DNA from: Bacteroidales bacterium
GTDB lineage: Bacteria > Bacteroidota > Bacteroidia > Bacteroidales > VadinHA17
NCBI GenBank assembly: GCA_020353115.1
Contig: CP070687.1
Span: forward strand, 2,341,729-2,352,156
Length of the DNA: 10,428 nt
Direction: 5' to 3'
Part shown: positions 1-6,346 of the stretch, in pieces
Numbering within the stretch: position 1 is the stretch's first letter
Layout of the letters: each line of letters begins with the position of its first letter
Translations under genes and position numbers: made by a program
The notes under the pieces: generated by a model
Databases searched by the model: none
What the model was told of the DNA's origin: nothing
The model's input: the letters and a program-made list of their open reading frames with translations, nothing else

Positions 1-270
1 TACTGCACCAATAAAACCTAAAGGGATATTCCTATTTTCTCTTTCACAAACATAACCCACTCTGGCTGCCGCGGTTTGTGCAATATTTTCTACGATTCCC
101 GGTTCCCTGAAATACCCATTATGATAAAAGATATTTTCCGGATGTATCAGGAATTTAGTGGTGATACCCGATTCGGTAACATCCACAATTTGATCGATCA
201 TAATCATCGGATGCCTCTGGGGTATATAATTCAATATATCTTTTACAGGTTCCATATTTAATTCCGTCAT
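1..270 (-). CDS. FabZ/FabA-like hotdog 3-hydroxyacyl-ACP dehydratase, C-terminal part missing (off the left edge)
   Basis: The first 90 residues of a hotdog-fold protein are present. They carry the family opening IPQRHPMIMID (residues 16-26), which matches the (L/I)PHRxPFLxxD motif of FabZ-type dehydratases, then FREPGIVENIAQTAAAR (54-70) and PLGFIGAV at the cut edge. From memory, this combination is typical of a Bacteroidota subfamily often annotated as hydroxymyristoyl-ACP dehydratase. In the pathway it would remove water from 3-hydroxyacyl-ACP made by FabG to give the trans-2-enoyl group that becomes a polyene double bond. The canonical catalytic His of the GHFP motif is not at its usual place: the region reads YHNGYF, with Tyr53 where that His would be and His50 three residues earlier; Glu61 is kept. 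The start is ATG at 270, with an in-frame TAA two codons upstream; a second Met at 255 is also possible. The family call is firm; the exact substrate is inferred from context. Confidence 0.88.
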   Translation of the reverse strand, partial: MTELNMEPVKDILNYIPQRHPMIMIDQIVDVTESGITTKFLIHPENIFYHNGYFREPGIVENIAQTAAARVGYVCERENRNIPLGFIGAV

Positions 271-273
271 ACT

Positions 274-387
274 TTAAATCCGCAATAGTCGTTGTTCATT
301 AATTCTGCCGTTATCAGAAACAAGGCAATTCCCTCGTACAGGACGATCCGGTTTTAATCTGTATTCATCTGCCTGGTTATTAGGCAT
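274..387 (-). CDS. candidate small ORF of 37 codons, unrecognised, between acyltransferase and dehydratase
   Basis: An ATG at 387 overlaps the stop of the upstream acyltransferase gene (the ATG lies 3 bases before its TAA, in another frame). It opens 37 codons ending in TAA at 274-276, three bases before the dehydratase ATG. The peptide is hydrophilic and charged (begins MPNNQADEYR, ends NEQRLLRI), with one Cys, no signal peptide and no membrane segment. I do not recognise it. Its fit to the gap and its coupled start suggest translation. It also lies in the same frame as the dehydratase, with only TAA and one AGT codon between them, so it could be a lost N-terminal extension. A chance ORF of this length in such DNA is quite possible. 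Confidence 0.3.
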   Translation of the reverse strand: MPNNQADEYRLKPDRPVRGNCLVSDNGRINEQRLLRI

Positions 388-1264
388 CTATTTGCCAGAA
401 ATCATAATAATTAAACCATTGTACCGGATACTTTTTGAGCATTTTTTCCGTTTCACGGGCATATTTATTTACCAGATCGGTTATTGTTTTTTCCCTTTCC
501 GGTTTGGAAACCACGGATGGTAAAATATACAACGGTGTTGCATAAAAATGATAATGATATTTCGATTCCTTCATAGCGTAAGTAAATGATACCGGAACAT
601 TAAACTTTGATGCCAGATAAAAAGGCCCATATGGGAAGGAGGCCTCTTTCCCAAGGAAACAACAAGTTATGATTTTGCTTTTCTCAAGAAACCGATCCCC
701 ATGCATAGCGATCAATTCGTTTCGGGCAAGGGCATTTTTTATTTCATAAAGATGGGAAAGATCCTCTTTGATAATAATTATACTGACATTCCTGTGAACC
801 AGTATCTGGTCGAGATACTGTTTAATCCTCTCGTGTTCAGCATCGAACATAAGAAGGTTTATTTTTGTATTCAAACGTTTCAGGAGTTGGCCGGCTATCT
901 CCCAATTACCTACGTGTGCACTAATAATTATTCCGCCCGATTTCATTTCCCTTAAAAACCGTTCACCTTCAAAATCAAATGTGAATTTCGAATCAAATCC
1001 TGCCAGCAACGCGGTTTTATCCAGCAAAGTCTGACCAAATACATAATAATTCCGGTATATTGAAACGATGGATTTCAACACACTGTAATGCAAGATCTTG
1101 CGAAAGAAGAAATAGATGTATTTTTTTTTTGAAAAGATCAGGAAGTAGAATGCAACGAACCGGAGGGTAAAATAGGCAAATGAAAGACCCAGGTGTTTAA
1201 GGAGGAAGACAAAGATCCTGTATCCAAGAACTCCACCTCTTGTCCTGCCCTGCCATGTCACCAT
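380..1264 (-). CDS. LpxL/HtrB-family lysophospholipid acyltransferase-like protein
   Basis: The 294-residue product belongs to the bacterial lipid A / lysophospholipid acyltransferase family (Lip_A_acyltrans). The catalytic HX4E motif is HVGNWE at residues 117-122, preceded by the strand GGIIISA. The second block has MHGDR (187-191), and then FLGKEASFPYGPFYLASKF (203-221). A hydrophobic, aromatic N-terminal stretch at about 14-45 (GYRIFVFLLKHLG onward) suggests membrane association at the inner leaflet. Length is usual for the family. In aryl-polyene and flexirubin-type clusters such enzymes are proposed to move the finished acyl chain from ACP to a lipid or similar acceptor, so it is probably not a housekeeping lipid A enzyme. 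Start is ATG at 1264, 42 bases after the carrier-protein stop; the first residues (TWQGRTRGG) already resemble the family N-terminus. A run of ten A at 1121-1130 encodes Lys46-Lys48. Confidence 0.9.
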   Translation of the reverse strand: MVTWQGRTRGGVLGYRIFVFLLKHLGLSFAYFTLRFVAFYFLIFSKKKYIYFFFRKILHYSVLKSIVSIYRNYYVFGQTLLDKTALLAGFDSKFTFDFEGERFLREMKSGGIIISAHVGNWEIAGQLLKRLNTKINLLMFDAEHERIKQYLDQILVHRNVSIIIIKEDLSHLYEIKNALARNELIAMHGDRFLEKSKIITCCFLGKEASFPYGPFYLASKFNVPVSFTYAMKESKYHYHFYATPLYILPSVVSKPEREKTITDLVNKYARETEKMLKKYPVQWFNYYDFWQIDA

Positions 1265-1306
1265 AGATTTATCCTCATCCTGATTAATATGACAGTAGTC
1301 CGGTTA

Positions 1307-1552
1307 TTATCCTCTGATTCGGTGGTAGATGAAATCGTAAAAATCCTGTAAGGTTTTTACATTTGTCATCTCCTCCCCTTTTATCTTTAATCCGAAATTT
1401 TTTTCAATAACTACTGCAACATCTACAAAGTCAAGGCTATCAATACCCAGGTCCTTTTTTAAGAGAGCGGTTGGTTTGATACGGTTTTTCTCTATCTCAA
1501 TTTCATCGATAAGGAAATCGTTTATCGTTTTTATCATTTTTTCTCTTTGCAT
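1307..1552 (-). CDS. acyl carrier protein (DSL type)
   Basis: The product is a small acidic four-helix carrier protein of 81 residues. The phosphopantetheine attachment motif is DLGIDSLDF, with Ser39 counted from the start chosen here, followed by the usual helix II (VDVAVVIEKNFGLKI). The sequence opens MQREKMIKTINDFL, as in many Bacteroidota ACPs, so I chose ATG at 1552. The same frame is open further upstream, to ATG codons at 1576 and 1573 and a TTG at 1579; the extra residues (MMLLNVRE) do not look like ACP. It lies between a FabB-like ketosynthase and the acyltransferase and probably carries the growing polyene chain, and perhaps malonyl units, for both. The AcpS-type enzyme at 6347-6736 is the likely activator. 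Confidence 0.93.
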   Translation of the reverse strand: MQREKMIKTINDFLIDEIEIEKNRIKPTALLKKDLGIDSLDFVDVAVVIEKNFGLKIKGEEMTNVKTLQDFYDFIYHRIRG

Positions 1553-1592
1553 CTCTCGTACGTTTAACAACATCATCAAGCCCCGAAGATAT

Positions 1593-2816
1593 TTAAAAAC
1601 AATTTTTTCGAACTATAATGGTTGAATTTGTGCCACCAAATCCAAATGAATTTGACAGAAAGATATTAATTTTTTTTTGAATTGTTTCATTAATTATATT
1701 GAGTTTGGCAGAAGCTTCATCTGGAGTCTCAAAATTTATGTTTGGGGCGACAAATGAATCCTGCATCATGAGGGTTGAATAGATCACTTCGCTTGCTCCT
1801 CCCATCCACATTTCATGACCGGTCATTGATTTTGTGGAACTGACCGGGGTTTTTAATCCATTGAATATCCTATCTATGGCAATGGCTTCATTCAAATCTC
1901 CGATGGGAGTAGATGTTGCATGCGCATTGATATAATCAATCTCCCTTGCTTTTAGTCCTGAATCCCTGAGTGCCATCTCCAAAGACCTTGAAGGGCCCTC
2001 GATATTGGGTTGTGAAATATGTTCTCCATTGGAAGAGAATCCATATCCTATTACTTCTGCAATGATCGGAGCTCCCCTTCTTCTTGCCGATTCGTATTCT
2101 ACAAGAATTACGGTTGCAGCTCCTCCACTCGGGACAAGTCCATCTCTCTCCTTATCAAAAGGCCTGGAAGCTTTTGTCGGTTCATTTTCACGGATTGAGA
2201 ATGCACTGAGACCATCGAAACTACCCATTGAATGCAGGCTAATTTCCTGACCCCCGCCACAAATTATACTATTCTGTAATCCATGCTTTATGAAAAAATA
2301 ACCCAACCCAATTGCATGAGATCCGCTTGCACATGCACCGCTTACTGTAAAATTTATTCCTTTCAGCTTAAATATAACGGAAAGGTTCATACTTATAGTT
2401 GAATTCATGGACTGGAAAATGGATCCGGATCCGATTAGGGTAGTATCCTTTTTCTCTCTCAGCATGTCGAAAGAATTAACAACGGATCTTGCTGTACTAT
2501 CATTTCCATACAGAATACCGGTTTCATTTTTTTCAAGGAAATTAATATCAATCCTGGCATTGGCCAGAGCCTCAATGGTTGCAATATAGGCATATTCACC
2601 TTCCTCCCCAAGACCGACTCGGAATCTTCTGTGCAATTTCCCCTTAAGATCCGGTCTCTCAATTCGACCAGTTAAACCTGACCTGAATCCCATATTTTTC
2701 CTTTCAGGGTCTAACCCGATTCCGGATCTTCCATGATATAGTGAATCCCGGACTTCACTGAGGTTTTTACCGATTGTAGAGTAAATTCCCATTCCAGTAA
2801 TTACTACCCTTCGCAT
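1593..2816 (-). CDS. FabB-like beta-ketoacyl-ACP synthase
   Basis: The 407-residue thiolase-fold condensing enzyme has a complete Cys-His-His triad: Cys162 in SGACASGSH, His299 in NAHATSTPIGD and His334 in KSMTGHEMWMGGASE. The dimer-interface region IFQSMNSTISMNLS (133-146) and the GHEMWMGGASE version of the last motif are closer to FabB (KAS I) than to FabF. The triad means it is a true condensing enzyme and not a Cys-less chain-length factor. It would perform decarboxylative Claisen condensation of malonyl-ACP with the acyl primer or growing chain. Length is full and the start is ATG at 2816 (RRVVITGMG at the N-terminus). The gene follows fabG by 41 bases and precedes the ACP gene by about 40. 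A run of nine A at 1670-1678 encodes QKKI near the C-terminus. Role in polyene elongation is inferred from context. Confidence 0.93.
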   Translation of the reverse strand: MRRVVITGMGIYSTIGKNLSEVRDSLYHGRSGIGLDPERKNMGFRSGLTGRIERPDLKGKLHRRFRVGLGEEGEYAYIATIEALANARIDINFLEKNETGILYGNDSTARSVVNSFDMLREKKDTTLIGSGSIFQSMNSTISMNLSVIFKLKGINFTVSGACASGSHAIGLGYFFIKHGLQNSIICGGGQEISLHSMGSFDGLSAFSIRENEPTKASRPFDKERDGLVPSGGAATVILVEYESARRRGAPIIAEVIGYGFSSNGEHISQPNIEGPSRSLEMALRDSGLKAREIDYINAHATSTPIGDLNEAIAIDRIFNGLKTPVSSTKSMTGHEMWMGGASEVIYSTLMMQDSFVAPNINFETPDEASAKLNIINETIQKKINIFLSNSFGFGGTNSTIIVRKNCF

Positions 2817-2857
2817 CTGTTAATTTCTTTTTAAAAAGTACACATCCGGTATTGACC

Positions 2858-3586
2858 TCAAGTGTAGAGTCCGCCATTCACCGATATCACTTCTCCGTTA
2901 ATATAGGATGAACTCTCCGATGCCAGGAAGCCAACCACTTCCGCTACTTCCCCGGGTGTGCCAAAGCGATTCAGCGGAATTATGGATTTAAAATCCTTTT
3001 CATCCAGATCCTTTGTCATATCCGTAACTATATATCCCGGAGCAACTGCATTCACCGTCACATTCTTTTTCCCTACCTCCTGAGCCAGGGCTTTGGTTGC
3101 TGCGATAACCCCTGCTTTTGAAGCGGAGTAATTTGTCTGCCCGGGTAACCCCTTGATACCCGAGAGGGAAACGACATTTACTATCCTGCCGTATTTTCTG
3201 ACCATCATATCCTTTATGAGTTTCCTGGTTACATAAAAAAATCCGCTCAGATTCGTGTTTATCACATCTTTCCATTCATCATCCGTCATCCATACCAGAA
3301 CGGCATCTTTTCTTATACCTGCATTATTAACAAGCACCTCAATATACGAATCGCTATTTTCTTCAATCCACTTGTCAAGAACTGCATTAACCTCATCAGG
3401 ATTGGAAACATCAAATTTTATAAGTTCACCCTTCCCTCCGTTTCTCAGGATCATTTCAAGGGTTTCTCCAGCCCCGGTTTCACTCCGATTATAATTAACA
3501 AGAACATAATATTCCATGGAAGCCAGCTTTAAACAAATATCCCTGCCTATCCCCTTTGAGCCCCCGGTTACTAATGCGTATCTCAT
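2858..3586 (-). CDS. fabG: 3-oxoacyl-ACP reductase, FabG-type SDR
   Basis: This is a classical short-chain dehydrogenase of 242 residues that reduces 3-oxoacyl-ACP to 3-hydroxyacyl-ACP with NAD(P)H. From ATG 3586 it shows the cofactor motif TGGSKGIG (7-14), VNNAG (about 86-90), the TNLSG Asn (about 112) and the catalytic Ser140, Tyr153 and Lys157 in VVSLSGIKGLPGQTNYSASK. The C-terminus (SSYINGEVISVNGG) is standard FabG. An in-frame ATG at 3619 would add 11 hydrophobic residues (MIPFFFKFHSV); I prefer 3586 because MRYALVTGG is where the family begins. It sits between the ammonia-lyase and the FabB-like synthase, so it probably serves the cluster and not bulk fatty-acid synthesis. Confidence 0.94.
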   Translation of the reverse strand: MRYALVTGGSKGIGRDICLKLASMEYYVLVNYNRSETGAGETLEMILRNGGKGELIKFDVSNPDEVNAVLDKWIEENSDSYIEVLVNNAGIRKDAVLVWMTDDEWKDVINTNLSGFFYVTRKLIKDMMVRKYGRIVNVVSLSGIKGLPGQTNYSASKAGVIAATKALAQEVGKKNVTVNAVAPGYIVTDMTKDLDEKDFKSIIPLNRFGTPGEVAEVVGFLASESSSYINGEVISVNGGLYT

Positions 3587-3662
3587 TACACTGTGAAATT
3601 TAAAAAAGAACGGAATCATTTCAACCTGTCTTTAAGGTATATCCCGTTCCGGAAAATTAATA

Positions 3663-5201
3663 TCAGCTCAAATCCTTTCTGGTATTTAATAGATGATCTT
3701 TCACCTTCCGGATCTCCTCACTCATCACCTGATCATCAACAAATTTTGGAATGATTTTCCTTACCTCGGAGAAGATCCTCTTATTGTATCCCGATAATTT
3801 CCCGCTAATATTCAGGTAATCGATCGCCTGAAGAACAGCGATAATTTCAATGGCAAGTACCTCATAGGTATTTTCGATAACTTTCCTTGTAATAAGGGCT
3901 GCATTGGTCCCCATACTTACAATATCCTGGTTGTCATTATTACAGGAAATGCTATGTACATATGCCGGAAAGGACAAGGTTTGGTTCTCAGCTACCGTTG
4001 AAGTTGCCGTAAACTGAATACCCTGCATACCGAAGTTTAATCCAAGTTTGCCAAGATTTACGAAAGGCTGCAATTTACCGTTCAGTTTGCTGTTCAAAAG
4101 AAAATTCAATTGTCTTTCGGATAACATGGAGAGTTTACTTATCCCGATTTTCAACTTATCCATTTCGAAAGCAACATAATCTCCATGGAAATTCCCTCCA
4201 TGATATACATTCTTATTTTCACTGTCGACAACGGGGTTATCATCCACCGAATTTATTTCATCCAGAACAACCTTCTCTGCATAATCAACTGTATCCAATA
4301 CAGGTCCTATGATCTGGGGTACACATCGTACTGAATAATATTCCTGCACTTTTTCATTAAGTACTCCGGGACCGATATGGTTATTGTAGAGATGTTCTGA
4401 TCTTCTTCTTATCAACCTGCTATCTTTCAGTATGTTTCTCATCCAATCCGCGACTGCTTTCTGGCCTTCATGCAGTTTAACCCGATTCAGTTCCAGTGAA
4501 AAATGATCATCATAAGATTCTACAATCTCATTAACCAGTGTTGAAACAATGATTGTCCAGTTCAGCAGGTTACGTGCCCTGATGATATTTATAATGCCAA
4601 TACCCGACATGGCCGATGTACCGTTAATTATTCCAAGGCCTTCACGGATATGCATTTTGAGAGGTGTAAGGTTATATTTTTCGAAAACCGATCTGGTTGG
4701 CTGGACCTTGCCTTTATGATTAACTTCGCCTTCCCCGATCAGGGTAAGTCCGAGATGGGATAGCTGAACGAGATCCCCGCTTGCTCCTACTCCTCCATGT
4801 TCATATATTACCGGATATATCTCATTATTAATCAGTTCTTTCAACAAATGGATTATTTCAGGGTGTACACCGGAATTCCCCTGCAGGAAAGTTACCAGCC
4901 TTGAAACCATCAAAGCTTTAATATAGATTTCCGGTACCGGTTCACCTGTTCCCGAAGAGTGACTTCGGATAAGATTATACTGCAACTCCACCTGATCCTG
5001 TTCATCGATCCTGTACTGAGCCATTGGTCCCAGACCTGTGTTTATTCCATAGATAATCTTGTCTTTTGAAAAACCCTTGAGGAACTCAAAACTCTCCTTA
5101 ACTTTCCCGATAAGCTTATTACTAATTTCTATTTTCTCACCACCGAAAATTACTCGGTAGATATCATCGGTTGATATTTTATGCTTATCAAAATTTACCA
5201 T
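3663..5201 (-). CDS. aromatic amino acid ammonia-lyase, probably tyrosine ammonia-lyase (MIO enzyme)
   Basis: The 512-residue product is a HAL/PAL/TAL-family lyase that deaminates an aromatic amino acid to the trans-arylacrylate. The MIO cofactor tripeptide Ala-Ser-Gly lies in GGVGASGDLVQLSH (residues 136-149), with further active-site motifs IIYGINTG (49-56), NGTS (193-196), YSVRCVPQ (289-296) and QDIVSMG (425-431). From memory it is closely similar to the characterised F. johnsoniae tyrosine ammonia-lyase, including PMAQYRI and LQYNLIRSHSSGTG, which favours tyrosine to p-coumarate. The selectivity pair reads Ser-His (80-81), as in histidine lyases, but that Flavobacterium enzyme has it too. 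There is no hut operon here; the surrounding fatty-acid-type genes point to supply of an aromatic starter. ATG 5201 is chosen; the open frame begins two codons earlier at TTG 5207. No strong Shine-Dalgarno is seen, and AAAGG lies rather far upstream. Histidine or phenylalanine as substrate is not excluded. Confidence 0.92.
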   Translation of the reverse strand: MVNFDKHKISTDDIYRVIFGGEKIEISNKLIGKVKESFEFLKGFSKDKIIYGINTGLGPMAQYRIDEQDQVELQYNLIRSHSSGTGEPVPEIYIKALMVSRLVTFLQGNSGVHPEIIHLLKELINNEIYPVIYEHGGVGASGDLVQLSHLGLTLIGEGEVNHKGKVQPTRSVFEKYNLTPLKMHIREGLGIINGTSAMSGIGIINIIRARNLLNWTIIVSTLVNEIVESYDDHFSLELNRVKLHEGQKAVADWMRNILKDSRLIRRRSEHLYNNHIGPGVLNEKVQEYYSVRCVPQIIGPVLDTVDYAEKVVLDEINSVDDNPVVDSENKNVYHGGNFHGDYVAFEMDKLKIGISKLSMLSERQLNFLLNSKLNGKLQPFVNLGKLGLNFGMQGIQFTATSTVAENQTLSFPAYVHSISCNNDNQDIVSMGTNAALITRKVIENTYEVLAIEIIAVLQAIDYLNISGKLSGYNKRIFSEVRKIIPKFVDDQVMSEEIRKVKDHLLNTRKDLS

Positions 5202-5244
5202 AATCAATATATACCTTTACTGCTAAAGTGCATCTTCCCCTCTA

Positions 5245-5265
5245 TTGATCCGCAAGGCAGATCAA
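5245..5265 (-). promoter_or_regulatory. candidate stem-loop in the ammonia-lyase leader
   Basis: Read on the minus strand, TTGATCTGC and GCGGATCAA can pair over nine positions (one of them a G-U wobble) around the loop CTT. It lies about 43 bases before the lyase ATG. The wobble pairs in RNA from the coding strand but is a C-A mismatch on the other strand, which fits an RNA element. It is not followed by a T-run, so it does not look like a simple terminator. Function is unknown. Confidence 0.35.
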
Positions 5266-5382
5266 ATGCACGAATTCAACTAAAAAGCACAGCTTCACTG
5301 GCAAAAAAACATGTTTGGTTTGTCTCCTGATCTCCCCTGTTTACATTTCATCAGTCACAAAACCTGCTATTTTTCAGGATAA

Positions 5383-5390
5383 CAAATTTA
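5383..5390 (-). promoter_or_regulatory. possible Bacteroidota-type -7 promoter element for the ammonia-lyase operon
   Basis: The minus strand reads TAAATTTG, an exact match to the Bacteroidota -7 consensus TAnnTTTG. It lies in the 218-base gap between the FabD-like gene and the lyase, just downstream of a possible weak terminator. No clear TTTG -33 box is found at the expected distance, and the region is AT-rich, so chance is a real alternative. If used, the lyase, fabG, FabB-like synthase, ACP, acyltransferase and dehydratase could be transcribed apart from the genes upstream, with a leader of about 175 bases. Confidence 0.3.
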
Positions 5391-5400
5391 AAAAATATCT

Positions 5401-5428
5401 AAATAAAAATAGGAAAGCATTATGCTTT
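5401..5428 (-). terminator. possible weak intrinsic terminator after the FabD-like gene
   Basis: AAAGC and GCTTT flank the loop ATAAT; the wider sequence is a perfect 15-base palindrome around one base. It overlaps the FabD-like stop codon and is followed by CCTATTTTTATTT. The stem is short and AT-rich, so termination would be partial at best. Confidence 0.25.
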
Positions 5429-6340
5429 TATAAACCGATTTATATACGCAGGCAACTTATTTATATGAACAATTTTGAATTCTCCTTCTATGAATCTGCC
5501 TATTTTATACAGACTTTTTCCGGCTCCACATTCCATGAATGTTCCAACACCAAGATGGATTAGTTTCAACATGGTTTGATACCAGTTGATTTTTGTATCA
5601 AGATTTCTGGCTAACTCATTTACAATCTGTTCCTGGGATGTAATCATGGATTGATCAATGACAGAAACAATGGGAATAGATGAATCGTTAATTTCATGAT
5701 TTTTCAAATAGGTCTGAAACGCCAAAGCAATTTCATGCATATAATCCGTATGATAGGGACAAGTTACATCCATTAACCCGGAATGGAATGCACCTTCCGA
5801 ATGAGCTTTGAAGGCGGCTGTTTCAACCTCCGAAATAACTCCTGATATCACAAAAGAGTGAATGCCATTTGTATTTACAATCCTGACATTATCACCAGTT
5901 TCACGGATGATGGCTTCCAGTTCTTCCTGTGTCAGACCTATTACTGCCGCCATCCCGAAACTATAATCCTTCAAGCCGTTTATTGAAAGATCGTAAGCCT
6001 TTTTCACACATTGCAAACCAACCTCGAAAGAAACCGATCCCCCGGCATAAAGTGCAGCATAGATTCCCATGCTTAATCCGGAGAGATAATCCGCTGAATG
6101 ATTGTGTCTCTTCAGAAGATCGGTGATCGCACAGCTAAAAACATAGGAAACACACTGATTTTCAAATTCCTTGTCCAGGAAATTACAATCGCGGATTTCG
6201 AAATCCGTCAGGTTTTTGCCGGCTATTTCCGAGGCTATTACCAATAGATCCCTAAAGTCAGAAGACAGGAAGTCCAAAATCCTGACTTCTGTACCAATAT
6301 ACTCAGTAACAAATGCGGGAAACAGCCACCCTTTCTTCAT
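5420..6340 (-). CDS. divergent FabD-like acyltransferase (malonyl-CoA:ACP transacylase fold)
   Basis: The 306-residue product aligns by eye over its whole length with FabD: nucleophile motif GLSMG (Ser90), GMAAVIGL (129-136), VNTNGIHSFVISG (155-167), TCPYHT with the second catalytic residue His197, and INWYQTMLKLIHLGVGTFMECGAGKSL near the end. The Ser-His dyad is therefore kept. Other key positions differ: the PGQGSQ oxyanion motif near the N-terminus reads PAFVTE, GHSLGE reads GLSMGI, and the arginine that binds the malonyl carboxylate (Arg117 in E. coli FabD) aligns with Ala115. This suggests transfer of an acyl group without a free carboxylate, perhaps the aryl starter, or a non-catalytic or hydrolytic role. 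It follows the phosphopantetheinyl transferase gene by 6 bases, in one unit with it and the GGDSL carrier protein, which supports a carrier-loading or editing job. Start is ATG at 6340. Confidence 0.82.
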   Translation of the reverse strand: MKKGWLFPAFVTEYIGTEVRILDFLSSDFRDLLVIASEIAGKNLTDFEIRDCNFLDKEFENQCVSYVFSCAITDLLKRHNHSADYLSGLSMGIYAALYAGGSVSFEVGLQCVKKAYDLSINGLKDYSFGMAAVIGLTQEELEAIIRETGDNVRIVNTNGIHSFVISGVISEVETAAFKAHSEGAFHSGLMDVTCPYHTDYMHEIALAFQTYLKNHEINDSSIPIVSVIDQSMITSQEQIVNELARNLDTKINWYQTMLKLIHLGVGTFMECGAGKSLYKIGRFIEGEFKIVHINKLPAYINRFIKA

Positions 6341-6346
6341 CGGTAC

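Noticed and set aside
380..1264. Housekeeping lipid A acyltransferase
   Set aside because: It is embedded between the ACP and dehydratase genes of a specialised cluster with no other lipid A genes, and HtrB-like enzymes are regular members of aryl-polyene-type clusters.
3663..5201. Histidine utilisation (hut) operon, because the lyase looks like HutH
   Set aside because: No urocanase, imidazolonepropionase or formiminoglutamase gene is near; all neighbours are fatty-acid/polyketide-type genes, and the sequence resembles a known tyrosine lyase more closely.
5202..5207. TTG at 5207 as lyase start, and TTG at 7099 and 1579 as carrier-protein starts
   Set aside because: In each case an in-frame ATG slightly downstream fits the family N-terminus better, so I used 5201, 7072 and 1552.
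5315..5563. Plus-strand ORF of 82 codons partly filling the gap before the ammonia-lyase
   Set aside because: It runs antisense into the 3' end of the FabD-like gene, has no recognisable domain and an AT-driven, aromatic-rich composition; the well-supported gene is on the other strand.
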